Shown: positions 44,957 through 55,750 of the stretch, one piece after another
Layout of the letters: each line of letters starts with the position of its first letter
How positions within the stretch are numbered: the stretch's first letter is position 1
Origin: Lamprobacter modestohalophilus
Lineage (GTDB): Bacteria; Pseudomonadota; Gammaproteobacteria; Chromatiales; Chromatiaceae
DNA length: 64,000 bases
Direction: 5' to 3'
Assembly: GCF_016583905.1 (NCBI RefSeq)
Contig: NZ_NRRY01000022.1
Location: forward strand, 1 to 64,000
Position numbers and translations under genes: made by a program
Notes under the pieces: generated by a model
Databases searched by the model: none
Seen by the model: only the letters and a program-made list of their open reading frames with translations
What the model was told of the DNA's origin: nothing

Positions 44957-46090
44957 CTAGAGCCCCATCTTCTCGAAAAAGTGCTTGACGCCGTCGAGCC
45001 AGGAGCTGGACTGGGGGCTGTGGTGCTTACCGCCCGCGCTCACGCTGTCTTCGAACTCACGCAGCAGCTCCTTTTGGCGCTCGGTGAGGTTGACCGGGGT
45101 CTCGACGATGACGCGGCAGAGCAGGTCGCCCACCGGACCGCCACGCACCGGCTTGACGCCCTTGCCGCGCATCCGGAACAGCTTCCCGGTCTGGGTGCCG
45201 GCGGGTACCTTGAGCACGACCTTACCGTTCAGGGTTGGCACCTCGAGTTCACCACCCAAGGCCGCGGTGACGAAACTGATCGGCACCTCGCAGAACAGAT
45301 GGCTGTCTTCACGCTTGAAGATGGGATGATCTTCAACCACGACCTGCACGTACAGATCGCCCGGCACACCACCATGCTCGCTGGCCTCGCCCTCACCCGC
45401 CAGACGGATACGGTCGCCCGTGTCGACGCCAGCCGGCACCTTCACCGACAGCGTCTTCTCCTCCTTTAGCCGGCCAGCGCCACGGCAGTAGCGACAAGCC
45501 TCTTCGACCACCTTACCGGTGCCGCGACACTCCGGGCAGGTCTGCTGGATGGAAAAAAAGCCCTGCTGCATGCGCACCTGGCCGACGCCATGACAGGTCG
45601 GACATTCCTTGGGACGCGTGCCAGGCTTAGCACCGCTGCCGCCGCAGTGGTGACATTCGACGGTGGTCGGGATACGGATCTTGACGTCCTTGCCGGCAAC
45701 CGCCTCTTCCAAGGTCAGCCCAAGGTCGTAGCGCAGATCCGCGCCCCGTGCGGTGCGGCGTCCGCCGCCCCGGCCCCCGAAGATGTCACCAAAGACATCG
45801 CCGAAGATGTCGGAAAACCCGCCGCCAGCGAAGTCTCCAGGGCCGCCGCCATAGCCGCCCTGACCGCTCACGCCAGCATGCCCGAACTGGTCATAGGCAC
45901 TGCGCTTGCGGGCATCGGACAAGACGTCATGTGCCGCCTTCGCCTCCTTGAACTTGGCCAAGGCATCCGTGTCATCCGGATTGCGATCCGGATGATACTT
46001 CATGGCGAGACGCCGAAACGCCTTCTTGATGTCCTGCTCACTGGCATTTCGGCTCACGCCGAGGACGTCGTAATAATCGCGCTGGGACAT
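44957..46090 (-). CDS. dnaJ: Chaperone DnaJ
   Basis: This full-length 377-residue type I Hsp40 has the J domain with HPD ([11 protein letters not shown]), a Gly/Phe-rich segment and four CxxCxGxG zinc motifs ([32 protein letters not shown]). It stimulates DnaK ATPase. It lies downstream of dnaK. Confidence 0.98.
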   Translation of the reverse strand: MSQRDYYDVLGVSRNASEQDIKKAFRRLAMKYHPDRNPDDTDALAKFKEAKAAHDVLSDARKRSAYDQFGHAGVSGQGGYGGGPGDFAGGGFSDIFGDVFGDIFGGRGGGRRTARGADLRYDLGLTLEEAVAGKDVKIRIPTTVECHHCGGSGAKPGTRPKECPTCHGVGQVRMQQGFFSIQQTCPECRGTGKVVEEACRYCRGAGRLKEEKTLSVKVPAGVDTGDRIRLAGEGEASEHGGVPGDLYVQVVVEDHPIFKREDSHLFCEVPISFVTAALGGELEVPTLNGKVVLKVPAGTQTGKLFRMRGKGVKPVRGGPVGDLLCRVIVETPVNLTERQKELLREFEDSVSAGGKHHSPQSSSWLDGVKHFFEKMGL

Positions 46091-46197
46091 TCGCGTAATC
46101 GGTCAGTCGTTGGGAAGAAAAAACGAAACGGCGCGTGAGCCTGCGCCCACACGCCGCAGCCCGGGCCGGGGCGCGGGCGTTCGGGACGTTGGGCGAC

Positions 46198-48144
46198 TCA
46201 GTGCTTGTCGTCCTTGACCTCTTCGAACTCAGCGTCGACGACGTCGTCGGCATCGGCCTTGGCGCCCGCACCGGCCGAGCTACCCGCATCCCCGGCCGAG
46301 CCATCGCCGCCCGCAGCCCCCTGATCCTGGGAGTAGAGGCGCTCGGCCATCTTACCGGATGCCTCGCCGAGGGCCTTGGTCAAGGACTCGATCTTATCCT
46401 TGTCCTCCCCTTTCATCGCCTCTTCGAGCTCCTTGATGGTGCTCTCGATACGGTCCTTTTCACCGGCTTCGAGTTTGTCGTCGCCCAGCTGCTCCATCGA
46501 CTTTTGCGTTGCATGGATCATCGAGTCGGCCTGGTTACGGGCGCCGACCAGCTCGTGGAACTTGCGGTCGTCCTCGGCATGCGCCTCGGCATCCTTGACC
46601 ATCCGCTCGACCTCATCGTCCGAAAGGCCTGAGCTGGCCTTGATGACGATCGACTGCTCCTTGCCGGTGGCCTTATCTTTGGCATGCACATTCAGGATGC
46701 CATTGGCATCGATGTCAAACTTGACCTCGATCTGCGGCACGCCGCGCGGTGCCGGCGGGATGTCGGAGAGGTCGAACCGACCAAGCGACTTGTTATCGGC
46801 AGCACGCTCGCGCTCGCCCTGCAGCACATGCACGGTGACGGCAGTCTGATGGTCGTCGGCAGTCGAGAACACCTGATTCGCCGAGGTCGGGATGGTGGTG
46901 TTCTTCTCGATCAGCTTGGTCATGATGCCGCCGAGGGTCTCGATACCCAGCGACAGCGGCGTGACGTCGAGCAGCAGCACGTCTTTGACGCCACCACCGA
47001 GCACGCCGCCTTGGATCGCGGCGCCAACCGCAACCGCCTCATCCGGGTTGACGTCCTTGCGCGGGGCCTTGCCGAAGAACTCTTCGACCTTGGCCTGTAC
47101 CTTAGGCATACGGGTCTGACCGCCGACCAGGATGACCTCGTTGATGTCGCCAGCGCTGACGCCAGCATCCTTCAGCGCCGTGCGGCAGGGACCGATCGTG
47201 CGATCGACCAGATCCTCGACCAGCGATTCAAGCTTCGACCGCGTCAACTTGACGTTGAGATGCTTCGGGCCGGTCTGATCGGCGGTGATGTAAGGCAGAT
47301 TGATGTCGGTCTGCTGGCTCGACGACAACTCGATCTTGGCCTTCTCGGCAGCCTCTTTCAGGCGCTGCAGCGCGAGCGGATCATTGTGTAGATCGACGCC
47401 CTGCTCCTTCTTGAAGGTCTCAGCCAGGAAATCGATGATGCGTAGATCGAAGTCCTCACCACCAAGGAAGGTGTCACCATTGGTGGAGAGCACCTCGAAC
47501 TGATGCTCGCCTTCGATCTCGGCGATCTCGATGATGGAGATATCAAAGGTGCCGCCGCCCAGGTCGTAGACCGCGAGCTTCTGATCGCCGCGCTTCTTGT
47601 CCATGCCGTAGGCGAGCGAGGCCGCCGTCGGCTCGTTGATGATGCGCTTGACATCGAGCCCAGCGATGCGACCGGCGTCCTTGGTCGCTTGGCGCTGCGA
47701 GTCGTTGAAGTAGGCCGGTACCGTGATCACCGCCTCGGTGATCTTTTCCCCGAGGTAGTCCTCGGCGGTCTTCTTCATCTTCTGCAGGATCTTCGCCGAG
47801 ATCTCGGGCGGCGCCATCTTCTTGCCCTGAGCCTCGACCCAGGCATCGCCGTTGTCGGCCTTGACGATCTTGTACGGGACCATGTCCTTGTCCTTGCCGA
47901 CCACCTGATCTTCGAACCGTCGCCCGATCAGGCGCTTGATCGCAAACAGGGTGTTGGCCGGGTTGGTCACGGCTTGGCGCTTGGCCGATTGACCGACCAG
48001 CACCTCACCATCGCTGTTGAAGGCAACGATACTCGGCGTGGTGCGATCGCCCTCGGCATTCTCGATGACCTTGGGCTTGTCGCCTTCCATAACGGCGACG
48101 CACGAATTGGTTGTCCCGAGATCGATACCGATGATCTTTCCCAT
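46198..48144 (-). CDS. dnaK: Hsp70 chaperone DnaK
   Basis: The 648-residue DnaK begins [19 protein letters not shown] and ends with the typical Gly-rich tail and [14 protein letters not shown]. The nucleotide-binding motifs ([14 protein letters not shown]) and substrate domain are intact. I start at 48144; an upstream open frame to 48201 is not the natural start. Confidence 0.98.
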   Translation of the reverse strand: MGKIIGIDLGTTNSCVAVMEGDKPKVIENAEGDRTTPSIVAFNSDGEVLVGQSAKRQAVTNPANTLFAIKRLIGRRFEDQVVGKDKDMVPYKIVKADNGDAWVEAQGKKMAPPEISAKILQKMKKTAEDYLGEKITEAVITVPAYFNDSQRQATKDAGRIAGLDVKRIINEPTAASLAYGMDKKRGDQKLAVYDLGGGTFDISIIEIAEIEGEHQFEVLSTNGDTFLGGEDFDLRIIDFLAETFKKEQGVDLHNDPLALQRLKEAAEKAKIELSSSQQTDINLPYITADQTGPKHLNVKLTRSKLESLVEDLVDRTIGPCRTALKDAGVSAGDINEVILVGGQTRMPKVQAKVEEFFGKAPRKDVNPDEAVAVGAAIQGGVLGGGVKDVLLLDVTPLSLGIETLGGIMTKLIEKNTTIPTSANQVFSTADDHQTAVTVHVLQGERERAADNKSLGRFDLSDIPPAPRGVPQIEVKFDIDANGILNVHAKDKATGKEQSIVIKASSGLSDDEVERMVKDAEAHAEDDRKFHELVGARNQADSMIHATQKSMEQLGDDKLEAGEKDRIESTIKELEEAMKGEDKDKIESLTKALGEASGKMAERLYSQDQGAAGGDGSAGDAGSSAGAGAKADADDVVDAEFEEVKDDKH

Positions 48145-48312
48145 GGTGTATCTCCAGTAGTAAATCTGTTTTGAAGTACGTAATCGGCTGGGCCGGCCCA
48201 AATCCGTTCATTGGCGCACGAATTGGGGCAAAACCCTGCAATTCTCAAGCGTTCGCGAGACTCCGGCGCCGGCCTAGCCGTCGCTTTCGAGACGCGGATT
48301 GATGTCGCGCAA

Positions 48313-48975
48313 TCAGGCCGCCTGCGACACCATCACAAGTGCTGGGCGCATCAGTCGGCCATTGAGCAAGTAGCCGCTTTGCACCACGTTCACCACGGTA
48401 TTGGGCGGCACATCAGAGCGCGGCTGCATCGCCATCGCCTGGTGATAGTCGGGATTGAACGGCTCACCCTCGGGGTCGATCCGCTCGACGCCGAATTTGG
48501 CCATCACATCGCGCAGCAGCTTCAGCGTCAGCTCGGTGCCTTCGCGGAGCTTGGAGACATCCGCATCGGGGGCATCCGCGGCGGCCTGGCCGAGTTCGAG
48601 GCTATCGCGCACCTGGAGCAGCTCCTTGACGAAGGAATCCAACGCGAACTTGTGCGCGTTCTCAAGCTCCTTGGCTTGACGCCGCGCCATATTTTCCATC
48701 TCGGCGCGGACCCGAAGGATCTGATTATGGGCATCATCGGCCCGCGCACGCGCGTCCTCAAGGAGCATTGTCAGCTCGGCGGGATCTTGCTCTGTCGCTT
48801 GCGCCTGGGCAGCGTCGAACCCCTCGTGTGGATCACTCGCTGCCGCCGACGCGGGCTCACTCGTCGCCTCGGCTGAGCGCTTGAGCCCCGACTTGGGATC
48901 AACGCCCCCGACTGACTCAGCCTCTTCAGTCTGCGCCGTCGCGCCGGGTTGCTGCTCTTCTTGCTCCGTCGTCAT
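48313..48975 (-). CDS. grpE: Nucleotide exchange factor GrpE
   Basis: The 220-residue GrpE has an acidic, poorly conserved N-terminus, a long coiled-coil and the C-terminal beta-wing (VERIDPEGEPFNPDYHQAM, VVQSGYLLNGRLMRPA). GGGGAG lies 9 bases before the ATG. It promotes ADP release from DnaK. Confidence 0.96.
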   Translation of the reverse strand: MTTEQEEQQPGATAQTEEAESVGGVDPKSGLKRSAEATSEPASAAASDPHEGFDAAQAQATEQDPAELTMLLEDARARADDAHNQILRVRAEMENMARRQAKELENAHKFALDSFVKELLQVRDSLELGQAAADAPDADVSKLREGTELTLKLLRDVMAKFGVERIDPEGEPFNPDYHQAMAMQPRSDVPPNTVVNVVQSGYLLNGRLMRPALVMVSQAA

Positions 48976-49070
48976 CTGTTCACTCTCCCCGGGCCAGTGT
49001 CAGCACATCGACTGCAGCGCAGTCTGCATCCCCAGCCTCTGCCATGTTTGGTTGATGAGTTTGTGGCGGG

Positions 49071-50132
49071 TCAACGGCCGCGAAGGGCTGCTGCGAGCAG
49101 CTTTGCCGTGACGTCGACCACCGGAATCACCTGCTGATAGTTCATGCGCGTCGGGCCAATCACACCGAGCACGCCGAGCACCTGATCCTCGACCCGGTAG
49201 GTGGCGGTCACCACGCTACAATCGTCGAGCAATTCGTAGCCAGATTCCTCGCCGATGAAAATCTGCACCCCTTCGGCCTCGATACAACGATCGAGCAGAT
49301 CCAGGATCTGCCGCTTCTCAGTGAAGGCGTCGAACAACGCCTTGAGCCGGTCCATGCTAGAGAGTTCGGTAAACCCCATGAGATTGGTCTGGCCGGCAAT
49401 CATGACGTCGTCCTTGTGCTCAGCGGCCTCGACGACACGCTGCGCCATCATCACCGCGCGCATCATCAGCTCATCCATGTGCGCATGCGTCTGTTTCAGG
49501 TCAGCCATCAGCTGGCGGCGCACTTCGCGCATCTCTTGGCCGTTGAACATCCGCGTCAAGAAGTTCGACGCCTGCTCCAACTGTGAAGCCGACAACGGCT
49601 CCCCAGTCTCGAGGATGCGGTTGTGTACCTCGCCATCGCCCGTCACCAAGATGGCCAAGACCCGCCGGCCGGAAAGCTGCACGAACTCGATCTGCCGAAA
49701 CACATCGCGCTCATGCCGCGGCACCATCACCAGCCCGGCCAAGTGAGTCACCCCAGACAGCGCCTGAGATGCTGTCTGGATCAGACTAACGGTGTCTGTC
49801 GTGCGCGCGAACTGATCGCGCAACTTTGACACATCAGCCTCGGTCAGCGGCGAGACCTTGAGCAAGCTATCGATGAAGAGTCGATAACCTGATGCCGTTG
49901 GCACCCGCCCCGCCGAGGTATGTGGCGATGACACCAGCCCCATGTCCTCGAGGTCCGACATCACATTACGCACCGTCGCAGGGCTCAGATCGAGGCCCGT
50001 ATCGCGGGCCAGCGTCCGCGAGCCCACGGGCTGCCCATCGCGAATGTGACGCTCGACGAGCACCTTGAGGAAGTGCAATGCCCGTTCGCTAACTTGGCCC
50101 TCAGTAAAGCGGCCACTGGCTCGAGAGTCCAT
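49071..50132 (-). CDS. hrcA: Heat-inducible transcription repressor HrcA
   Basis: The protein (353 residues from the ATG at 50132; TTG and GTG starts exist upstream) has the winged helix HIRDGQPVGSRTLARDTGLDLSPATVRNVMSDLEDMG and the HrcA dimerisation core. It binds CIRCE, and the site lies 68 bases upstream, so it represses its own operon (hrcA-grpE-dnaK-dnaJ). Confidence 0.95.
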   Translation of the reverse strand: MDSRASGRFTEGQVSERALHFLKVLVERHIRDGQPVGSRTLARDTGLDLSPATVRNVMSDLEDMGLVSSPHTSAGRVPTASGYRLFIDSLLKVSPLTEADVSKLRDQFARTTDTVSLIQTASQALSGVTHLAGLVMVPRHERDVFRQIEFVQLSGRRVLAILVTGDGEVHNRILETGEPLSASQLEQASNFLTRMFNGQEMREVRRQLMADLKQTHAHMDELMMRAVMMAQRVVEAAEHKDDVMIAGQTNLMGFTELSSMDRLKALFDAFTEKRQILDLLDRCIEAEGVQIFIGEESGYELLDDCSVVTATYRVEDQVLGVLGVIGPTRMNYQQVIPVVDVTAKLLAAALRGR

Positions 50133-50199
50133 TGACACGAGATTTTCACTCACTGGAGACTGAACGAGACCCAAAGGGTTTCGGACAAGAAATCGGCTG

Positions 50200-50226
50200 T
50201 TAGCACTCTAATCGATCGAGTGCTAA
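50200..50226. promoter_or_regulatory. CIRCE operator
   Basis: A perfect TTAGCACTC-N9-GAGTGCTAA inverted repeat sits upstream of hrcA on the minus strand. It is the canonical HrcA binding site. Confidence 0.98.
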
Positions 50227-50693
50227 CTCAGGCAATCTAAGGTGCTGGCCGAATGATGTCAAGAACCGCCGCCCAGTTCTTGCAACCGATCTTGCAAACG
50301 ATGAGGCCGTTGGCGGACGCTCGTTGTGCCAATGCTAGCGAGCCCGGTAGGTCTGGTCCCTGGCAGCGATGAGCGCCGACGGATGCGCCTCTGCTCACAA
50401 TTCACCGTTTTGGCTGGCGGGCGCAACGCTGCCACAGCATTGGCGTGCGCGATGCCACATGCTAACGTTGCGGCCACTGATCGCAGCGACCAGCCATGTT
50501 CGTCAGCCCGATGCTTTCATGCGGGTCTCGATCATGGCCTCTGCCAGCCGATCGCTTAGCCGGCGCCCTCAGGGCTTCCAGTCCGGGCGTCGATAGGTCA
50601 CGATGACCTGACGCAGCGCCCCGCGAGCCCGAGTCGCCGGCGTGATGATCAAGACCCCCCATCGTTCTTGCCTGCCCAGGATCGCTCGCCCCC
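50227..50693. other. 467-bp intergenic region between CIRCE and nadK
   Basis: I recognise no gene here. An open minus-strand frame overlapping the nadK start ends at TGA 50569-50571 with a plausible-looking tail (IITPATRARGALRQVI, VTYRRPDWKP), but no start, motif or homology supports it. No strong repeat or hairpin was seen. Confidence 0.5.
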
Positions 50694-51575
50694 ATGGCCT
50701 GGTTTCAAAACGTCGGCATCATCGCCAAACAGCATGACGATGCGCGTGTTGCCACAACAGTCGCACGCGCCGTCAGTCTGCTCAGCGCGCGAGGTGTCCG
50801 CACCCACTTCGAACAGACCACGGCTGCGTTACTGCAGCGTTCCGATGGCATCAGTATCGATGACATTGGCGAGCGCTGCGATCTGGTGCTCGTCGTCGGC
50901 GGCGACGGCACCTTCCTGCATGCTGCGCGCATGCTGGCAGAGCATGATGTCGCCTTGGTCGGTATCAATCTCGGACGTCTTGGATTTCTGGTCGATATCC
51001 TGCCCGATGAGATCGAGCTCCGCCTGGAACAGATCCTCAGCGGCGCCTATGATGCCGATACACGCATCCTGCTGGATGCCCGGATCGGCGATCAAGCGAA
51101 ACCAGAGCGTGCACTGAATGATGTGGTGATCCACAAATGGAACTCGGTGCGCATGATCGAATTCGAGACCTATCTCGACGGGCAGTTCGTCAACGCCCAA
51201 CGCTCCGACGGACTGATTGTCGCGACCCCGACCGGCTCCACGGCCTACGCCCTCTCGGGCGGAGGTCCACTGCTCAACCCACGCCTCGACAGCCTGCTGC
51301 TGGTGCCGATCTGCCCGCACACGCTGAGCAATCGGCCGCTCGTCGTCCCGGGTAGCAGTCGCATCGAGATCCGCATCCGCAACCTGGAGCCCGAGCAGGT
51401 GCGCCTAACCTGTGACGGCCAAGTTGACTTGCCGCTAGAATCCGACAGCAGCATCCAGATCGAGCGCAGTCGCCGCCGCGTGCGGCTGCTGCATCCGCAA
51501 GATCACAACCACTACCGCATCCTGCGCGCCAAGCTCGGCTGGGGCGGCCATACGCACTCGGATACCCTGTGCTAA
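50694..51575 (+). CDS. nadK: NAD kinase
   Basis: The 293-residue NAD kinase has GGDGTFLHAAR and the NE/D-type motif region (ALNDVVIHKWN, IVATPTGSTAYALSGGGPL). It phosphorylates NAD to NADP. Its stop lies inside the GTG start of recN (7-base overlap). Confidence 0.96.
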   Translation: MAWFQNVGIIAKQHDDARVATTVARAVSLLSARGVRTHFEQTTAALLQRSDGISIDDIGERCDLVLVVGGDGTFLHAARMLAEHDVALVGINLGRLGFLVDILPDEIELRLEQILSGAYDADTRILLDARIGDQAKPERALNDVVIHKWNSVRMIEFETYLDGQFVNAQRSDGLIVATPTGSTAYALSGGGPLLNPRLDSLLLVPICPHTLSNRPLVVPGSSRIEIRIRNLEPEQVRLTCDGQVDLPLESDSSIQIERSRRRVRLLHPQDHNHYRILRAKLGWGGHTHSDTLC

Positions 51576-53236
51576 CCCAGATCACCGTTCAAGACCTGGT
51601 CATCGTCAGCCGGCTCGAACTCGAGCTGGCAGCGGGGATGACCGCGCTGACTGGCGAGACCGGCGCCGGCAAGTCGATCCTGATCGACGCGCTTGGGCTG
51701 ACCCTGGGCGACAAGGCCGATGCGAGCCTGATCCGCAGCGGCTGCGAGCGCGCTGAGATCAGCGCCAGCTTCGATGTCACCAACAATACACCTGCTCAGG
51801 CCTGGCTCGCTGAGCAGGCGCTCGAGGATGACCACGACTGCCTGATTCGGCGCGTACTGGTGCGCAGCGGACGCGCGCGCGCCTATATCAACGGCCGCGC
51901 GGTGAGCAGTGCTCAGTTGCGCGCGCTGGGCGAACGGCTGGTCGACATCCACGGCCAGCATGCGCATCAGTCGCTGTTGCGTTCGGCGGCTCAGCGCAGC
52001 CTGCTCGATGGCTATGCCGACCATCAGCCACTCACCGCCGAGGTGGCCGAGCACTATCGCCGCTACAAAGAGTTCGACCAGCGCTGGAAGGCGCTAAATG
52101 CGGCCCGCAGCGAGCGCGAGGAGCGCCTCGAACTGCTGCGCTTTCAGCTCGAGGAGCTGGACGCGCTCGAGCTCGGCGAGCATGAGCTCGACGCGCTCGA
52201 CGCCGAACAGCGCCGGCTCGCCAACCAAGGCCAGTTACAGGCGATGGCGGCGACGCTGGTCGAGCGACTCTATGAGGGTGAGCAATCGCTGCGCGACGGC
52301 CTCGGCCAGGCGAGTGCCGATCTTGCCAGCTTGAGCGGGATCGATCCGAGCTTGGTCGAGACGCGTGAGCTGATCGATGGCGCCACGGTGCAGATCGAAG
52401 AGGCCGCGGCCAATCTGCGCCACTATCTGGATGGACTCGAGATGGACCCGAGCCGCCTTGGTGTGGTTGAACAGCGCATCGGCCGCATCCATGATATCGG
52501 GCGTAAGTACCGAGTTGCACCGGAGCAGCTAATCGCCTTCACCGCTGAGCGGCATGCCGAGGTTGAGCGATTGCAGCAGGCCGACCAATCACTCGATGCG
52601 CTTTCCGCTGAGCGCGAGCAGGCGCACTCGGCCTTGCTCGAGCGCGCCGAGGCGCTGAGTGCGTCGCGGATTGAAGCCGCTGCCCGCCTGAGTCGAACCG
52701 TCACCGCAGCGATGCAGGATCTCGGGATGGCGGGCGGGGAATTTCAGATCGAGGTCAACACCGGCGGTCAGGAGGCGATCGGCAGCCAAGGGCTCGACAG
52801 CATCGCCTTCTTGGTCAGCGCCAACCCCGGCCAACCGCTGCAGCCGTTGGCCAAGGTCGCCTCCGGCGGTGAGCTCTCACGCATCAGCTTGGCGATCCAG
52901 GTCGCGACCGCTGAGATCGGCGGAATCCCGACCCTGGTCTTCGATGAGGTCGATGTCGGCATCGGCGGTGGCGTTGCCGAGATCGTCGGCCGTTTGTTAC
53001 GCCGGCTTGGTGAGCGTCGACAGGTGCTCTGCGTTACCCATCTGGCGCAAGTCGCAGCGCAGGCGCATCAGCATCTGCGGGTTAAGAAGTTCGCCAAAGA
53101 AGCGCAGACCTTTACCGAGATCAGCCCGCTCGATACCGAGCAACGCATCGACGAGGTCGCGCGCATGCTCGGTGGCACCGAGATGACGACGACGACCCGA
53201 GCCCACGCCGCTGAGATGTTAGGGCTCGCGCCCTAA
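51569..53236 (+). CDS. recN: DNA repair protein RecN
   Basis: The 555-residue SMC-like protein has Walker A GETGAGKS, a central coiled-coil, the signature region ASGGELSRISLA and Walker B TLVFDEVDVGIGGG. RecN helps double-strand-break repair. nadK-recN order is common in gammaproteobacteria. Confidence 0.97.
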   Translation: MLTQITVQDLVIVSRLELELAAGMTALTGETGAGKSILIDALGLTLGDKADASLIRSGCERAEISASFDVTNNTPAQAWLAEQALEDDHDCLIRRVLVRSGRARAYINGRAVSSAQLRALGERLVDIHGQHAHQSLLRSAAQRSLLDGYADHQPLTAEVAEHYRRYKEFDQRWKALNAARSEREERLELLRFQLEELDALELGEHELDALDAEQRRLANQGQLQAMAATLVERLYEGEQSLRDGLGQASADLASLSGIDPSLVETRELIDGATVQIEEAAANLRHYLDGLEMDPSRLGVVEQRIGRIHDIGRKYRVAPEQLIAFTAERHAEVERLQQADQSLDALSAEREQAHSALLERAEALSASRIEAAARLSRTVTAAMQDLGMAGGEFQIEVNTGGQEAIGSQGLDSIAFLVSANPGQPLQPLAKVASGGELSRISLAIQVATAEIGGIPTLVFDEVDVGIGGGVAEIVGRLLRRLGERRQVLCVTHLAQVAAQAHQHLRVKKFAKEAQTFTEISPLDTEQRIDEVARMLGGTEMTTTTRAHAAEMLGLAP

Positions 53237-53354
53237 GCCGCTAAAATCCTCGCCCATCGCCACCCCATAGAGAATGTGCCTCGTGCGCGCCACATTCGCA
53301 CTCGGAATCACTATCCCATAACCGCCGCCCAACGCGGCCACTCAGGAGTCACAC

Positions 53355-54413
53355 ATGGAACACTTCGGCTTCCCCTTGGAGGTCCTGTTCATCTTCTTCG
53401 GCGTCATCGCGCTGTCAGTCTACCTAGACCTGCGCGCCCACCGCGGGGTTGATGAGATATCACTGAAAGACGCCGGCCTCTGGTCGATGTTCTGGATCGG
53501 CCTGTCATTCGCCTTCTACGGCTATCTCTGGGTGCGCTTCGACCAGGCCTACGCCGATCTCTTCCTGGCTGGGTATGTGCTGGAGAAGACGCTGTCAGTC
53601 GACAACCTGATGGTGTTCATCGCGATCTTCTCCTCTTTTGCGATTAAGGGCGCCTTGCAGCATCGCATCCTTTACTGGGGCATCATCGGTGCACTCGTCT
53701 TTCGCGCCATCTTCGTCGTCATCGGCACGTCGCTGTTCCTGCTCAGCCCCTGGGTTGGCTTCATCTTTGCCGCCGCGGTCGCCTGGAGCGCATGGGCCAT
53801 GATGACCGCAAGCGATGCCGAGGATGAAATCGAAGACTACACCGATCATTGGTCGGTGCGCATGGTCAAGCGGGTATTACCCGTCTTTCCGCGCCTGCAT
53901 CACGGCAAGTTCCTGCTCTCGCGCAAGCAAGTGGAGCAACGCATAGAGGAAGATCCCTCCATCGAGCTGCAAGGCAAGGCCGGCTCCAAGGCCCTGTGGT
54001 ATGCCACCCCAGCACTGCTCTGCCTGCTCGCCATCGAGACCAGCGACATCATGTTCGCTTTCGATTCGGTGCCTGCGGTCATTGCCATCACCCAAGAGCC
54101 GCTGTTGGTCTATGCAGCAATGATCTTCGCGATCCTCGGCCTACGCAGCCTGTATTTCGTGTTAGCGGCGCTGACACGCTACATGGTGCACTTAGAGAAG
54201 GCGGTCATCGTGCTGCTGTACTTCATTGCCGCCAAACTGGCGCTGCAGAGCTGGAATCACGTCTTCGGTGACACCGGCATCCATATCAGCCCATCCGCTA
54301 GCCTTTACATTGTTTTCGGCATCCTGACCCTGGGTGTGGTCGCCTCGTTGCTGTTCCCGGAACGGGACCAGCCAACAGCGGAAACCGCGACCGAAAACGA
54401 AACGACGCGATGA
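53355..54413 (+). CDS. TerC/Alx-family membrane protein
   Basis: This 352-residue integral membrane protein has eight or nine hydrophobic segments and the conserved acidic motifs EKTLSVDNLMVF and AIETSDIMFAFDSVPAV. TerC proteins affect manganese or metal handling and tellurite resistance. AGGAG is 7 bases before the ATG. The 118-base leader does not resemble a yybP-ykoY Mn riboswitch to my eye. It ends 4 bases before the convergent bioD stop. Confidence 0.93.
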   Translation: MEHFGFPLEVLFIFFGVIALSVYLDLRAHRGVDEISLKDAGLWSMFWIGLSFAFYGYLWVRFDQAYADLFLAGYVLEKTLSVDNLMVFIAIFSSFAIKGALQHRILYWGIIGALVFRAIFVVIGTSLFLLSPWVGFIFAAAVAWSAWAMMTASDAEDEIEDYTDHWSVRMVKRVLPVFPRLHHGKFLLSRKQVEQRIEEDPSIELQGKAGSKALWYATPALLCLLAIETSDIMFAFDSVPAVIAITQEPLLVYAAMIFAILGLRSLYFVLAALTRYMVHLEKAVIVLLYFIAAKLALQSWNHVFGDTGIHISPSASLYIVFGILTLGVVASLLFPERDQPTAETATENETTR

Positions 54414-54417
54414 TCGT

Positions 54418-55158
54418 CTAGACCATCTCTGGGAATGGTTCGAGAAAATCCGCAACCTGTATTGGCGTTGGCGTCCTCAGCCAGGGAATCACGCCAAGAC
54501 AGGGCGCCGGCAGCCGCTCACGCAAGGTCGCCAGATTGTCGTCCGCGGCAGCCATGGCGGGGTCGATCCGGTTCGCGACCCAGCCGGTGAGTTGCAGACC
54601 CGAGGCTTGAATCGACTCAGCACTCAGCAGCGCATGATTGAGACAGCCAAGCCTCAGGCCGACCACCAGAACCACCGGGAGATCCAGGGCGCTAGGCAGA
54701 TCAGCAAGCGTCAAACCTGGCCCGAGCGGCACCCGCCAACCGCCAGCGCCTTCGACCAAAACCCAGTCTGCCTGGGTGATTAGATGTTGGTACGCGGTCT
54801 TGATCGGCTCGATCTGCATCTCGACACCCACTTGCGCGGCAGCGATGTGTGGTGCGATCGGAGGCCCGAAGGCGTAGGGATTGATTGCTGAATAGGGGAG
54901 CGGCTTTGAGCCTTGAGCCTGAATCCGCAGCGCGTCTTCATTGCGCAGACCATCCGGCGTCAGCATACAACCGGCAGCGACCGGTTTCATCCCAAGCACG
55001 CTGAGCCCACGCCGCTGCAAGGCCGCCATCAGCCCAAGCGTCATCTCGGTCTTGCCAACCTCGGTATCGGTGCCAGTGACGAAGAGTCCCTGTGCATGAG
55101 GCGGTAACCCCCTCTTCGCCTGCGCCGATGTTGAGCTGATTCCGATCGCACCACTCAT
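54418..55158 (-). CDS. bioD: Dethiobiotin synthetase
   Basis: The 246 residues have Walker A-like GTDTEVGKTEMTLG, KPVAAGC and VEGAGGWRVPLG. It makes dethiobiotin from DAPA, the penultimate biotin step. It is the last gene of the biotin cluster but is separated from bioC by a toxin-antitoxin pair. Confidence 0.95.
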   Translation of the reverse strand: MSGAIGISSTSAQAKRGLPPHAQGLFVTGTDTEVGKTEMTLGLMAALQRRGLSVLGMKPVAAGCMLTPDGLRNEDALRIQAQGSKPLPYSAINPYAFGPPIAPHIAAAQVGVEMQIEPIKTAYQHLITQADWVLVEGAGGWRVPLGPGLTLADLPSALDLPVVLVVGLRLGCLNHALLSAESIQASGLQLTGWVANRIDPAMAAADDNLATLRERLPAPCLGVIPWLRTPTPIQVADFLEPFPEMV

Positions 55159-55237
55159 ACCGTAGGTCTCGTTATCTCATGAGTTGGATCATCTACGATC
55201 TTCGAGCCAGCGCCATTTCCTGCAAGCGAGAAAGCCA

Positions 55238-55750
55238 TCAGCGACCCGCGCTTGGGAGGAGCGGACGCAGGTCTTTGACCAGCAGGTACAGATGAAGCGG
55301 ATCGGTCGGTGAGGGGGCGAAACCAAAGTGGGCGTAAAAGCCACGGGCGTCGTCGTCCTTGGCGTGGACCGCGAAGGCGCGGATACCACCAATCTCAGCG
55401 GCCTGAAGTGTGCGGCGCATGGCGTCTTTGAGCAAGCCCATGCCGATGCCACGACGCTGCCAGGTGACGGCGACGGCGAGCCGGGCGAGCAGCATGATGG
55501 GGACAGGATGGCGGGCGAGCCCCTTGGTCAGTCGCTCTGGGGCATCGTTAAATGCCACCTCCCCCACCACCAGCGTGTAGAAGCCGATCACCTCATCATC
55601 ATGCAGACCGATGTAGGTCTGCGAGGCATTGGCCTGCTGATTGGTCAAGGCATGGCGCAGCAGGAAACGATCGAGTGACTCAGTTCCGCTCGAGAACCCG
55701 TCAAGCGGATGGTCGCGCCGCAGCTTCTCGATCCGAAAGCCGGCCGTCAT
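55238..55750 (-). CDS. tacT: GNAT toxin, TacT-like
   Basis: The 170-residue acetyltransferase has LARLAVAVTWQRRGIGMGLL, matching the acetyl-CoA loop of GNAT enzymes, and YAHFGFAPSPTDPLHLYL. TacT toxins acetylate charged tRNA. Overlaps the DUF1778 antitoxin by 4 bases. Lies inside the biotin operon. Confidence 0.9.
   Translation of the reverse strand: MTAGFRIEKLRRDHPLDGFSSGTESLDRFLLRHALTNQQANASQTYIGLHDDEVIGFYTLVVGEVAFNDAPERLTKGLARHPVPIMLLARLAVAVTWQRRGIGMGLLKDAMRRTLQAAEIGGIRAFAVHAKDDDARGFYAHFGFAPSPTDPLHLYLLVKDLRPLLPSAGR

Noticed and set aside
50462-50695. Minus-strand gene in the hrcA-nadK gap
   Set aside because: No start signal, no conserved motif, and it overlaps the nadK start region. The better-looking tail lies in another frame and has no start.
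53237-53354. yybP-ykoY manganese riboswitch upstream of terC
   Set aside because: The 118-base leader lacks the conserved riboswitch core as far as I can read it.
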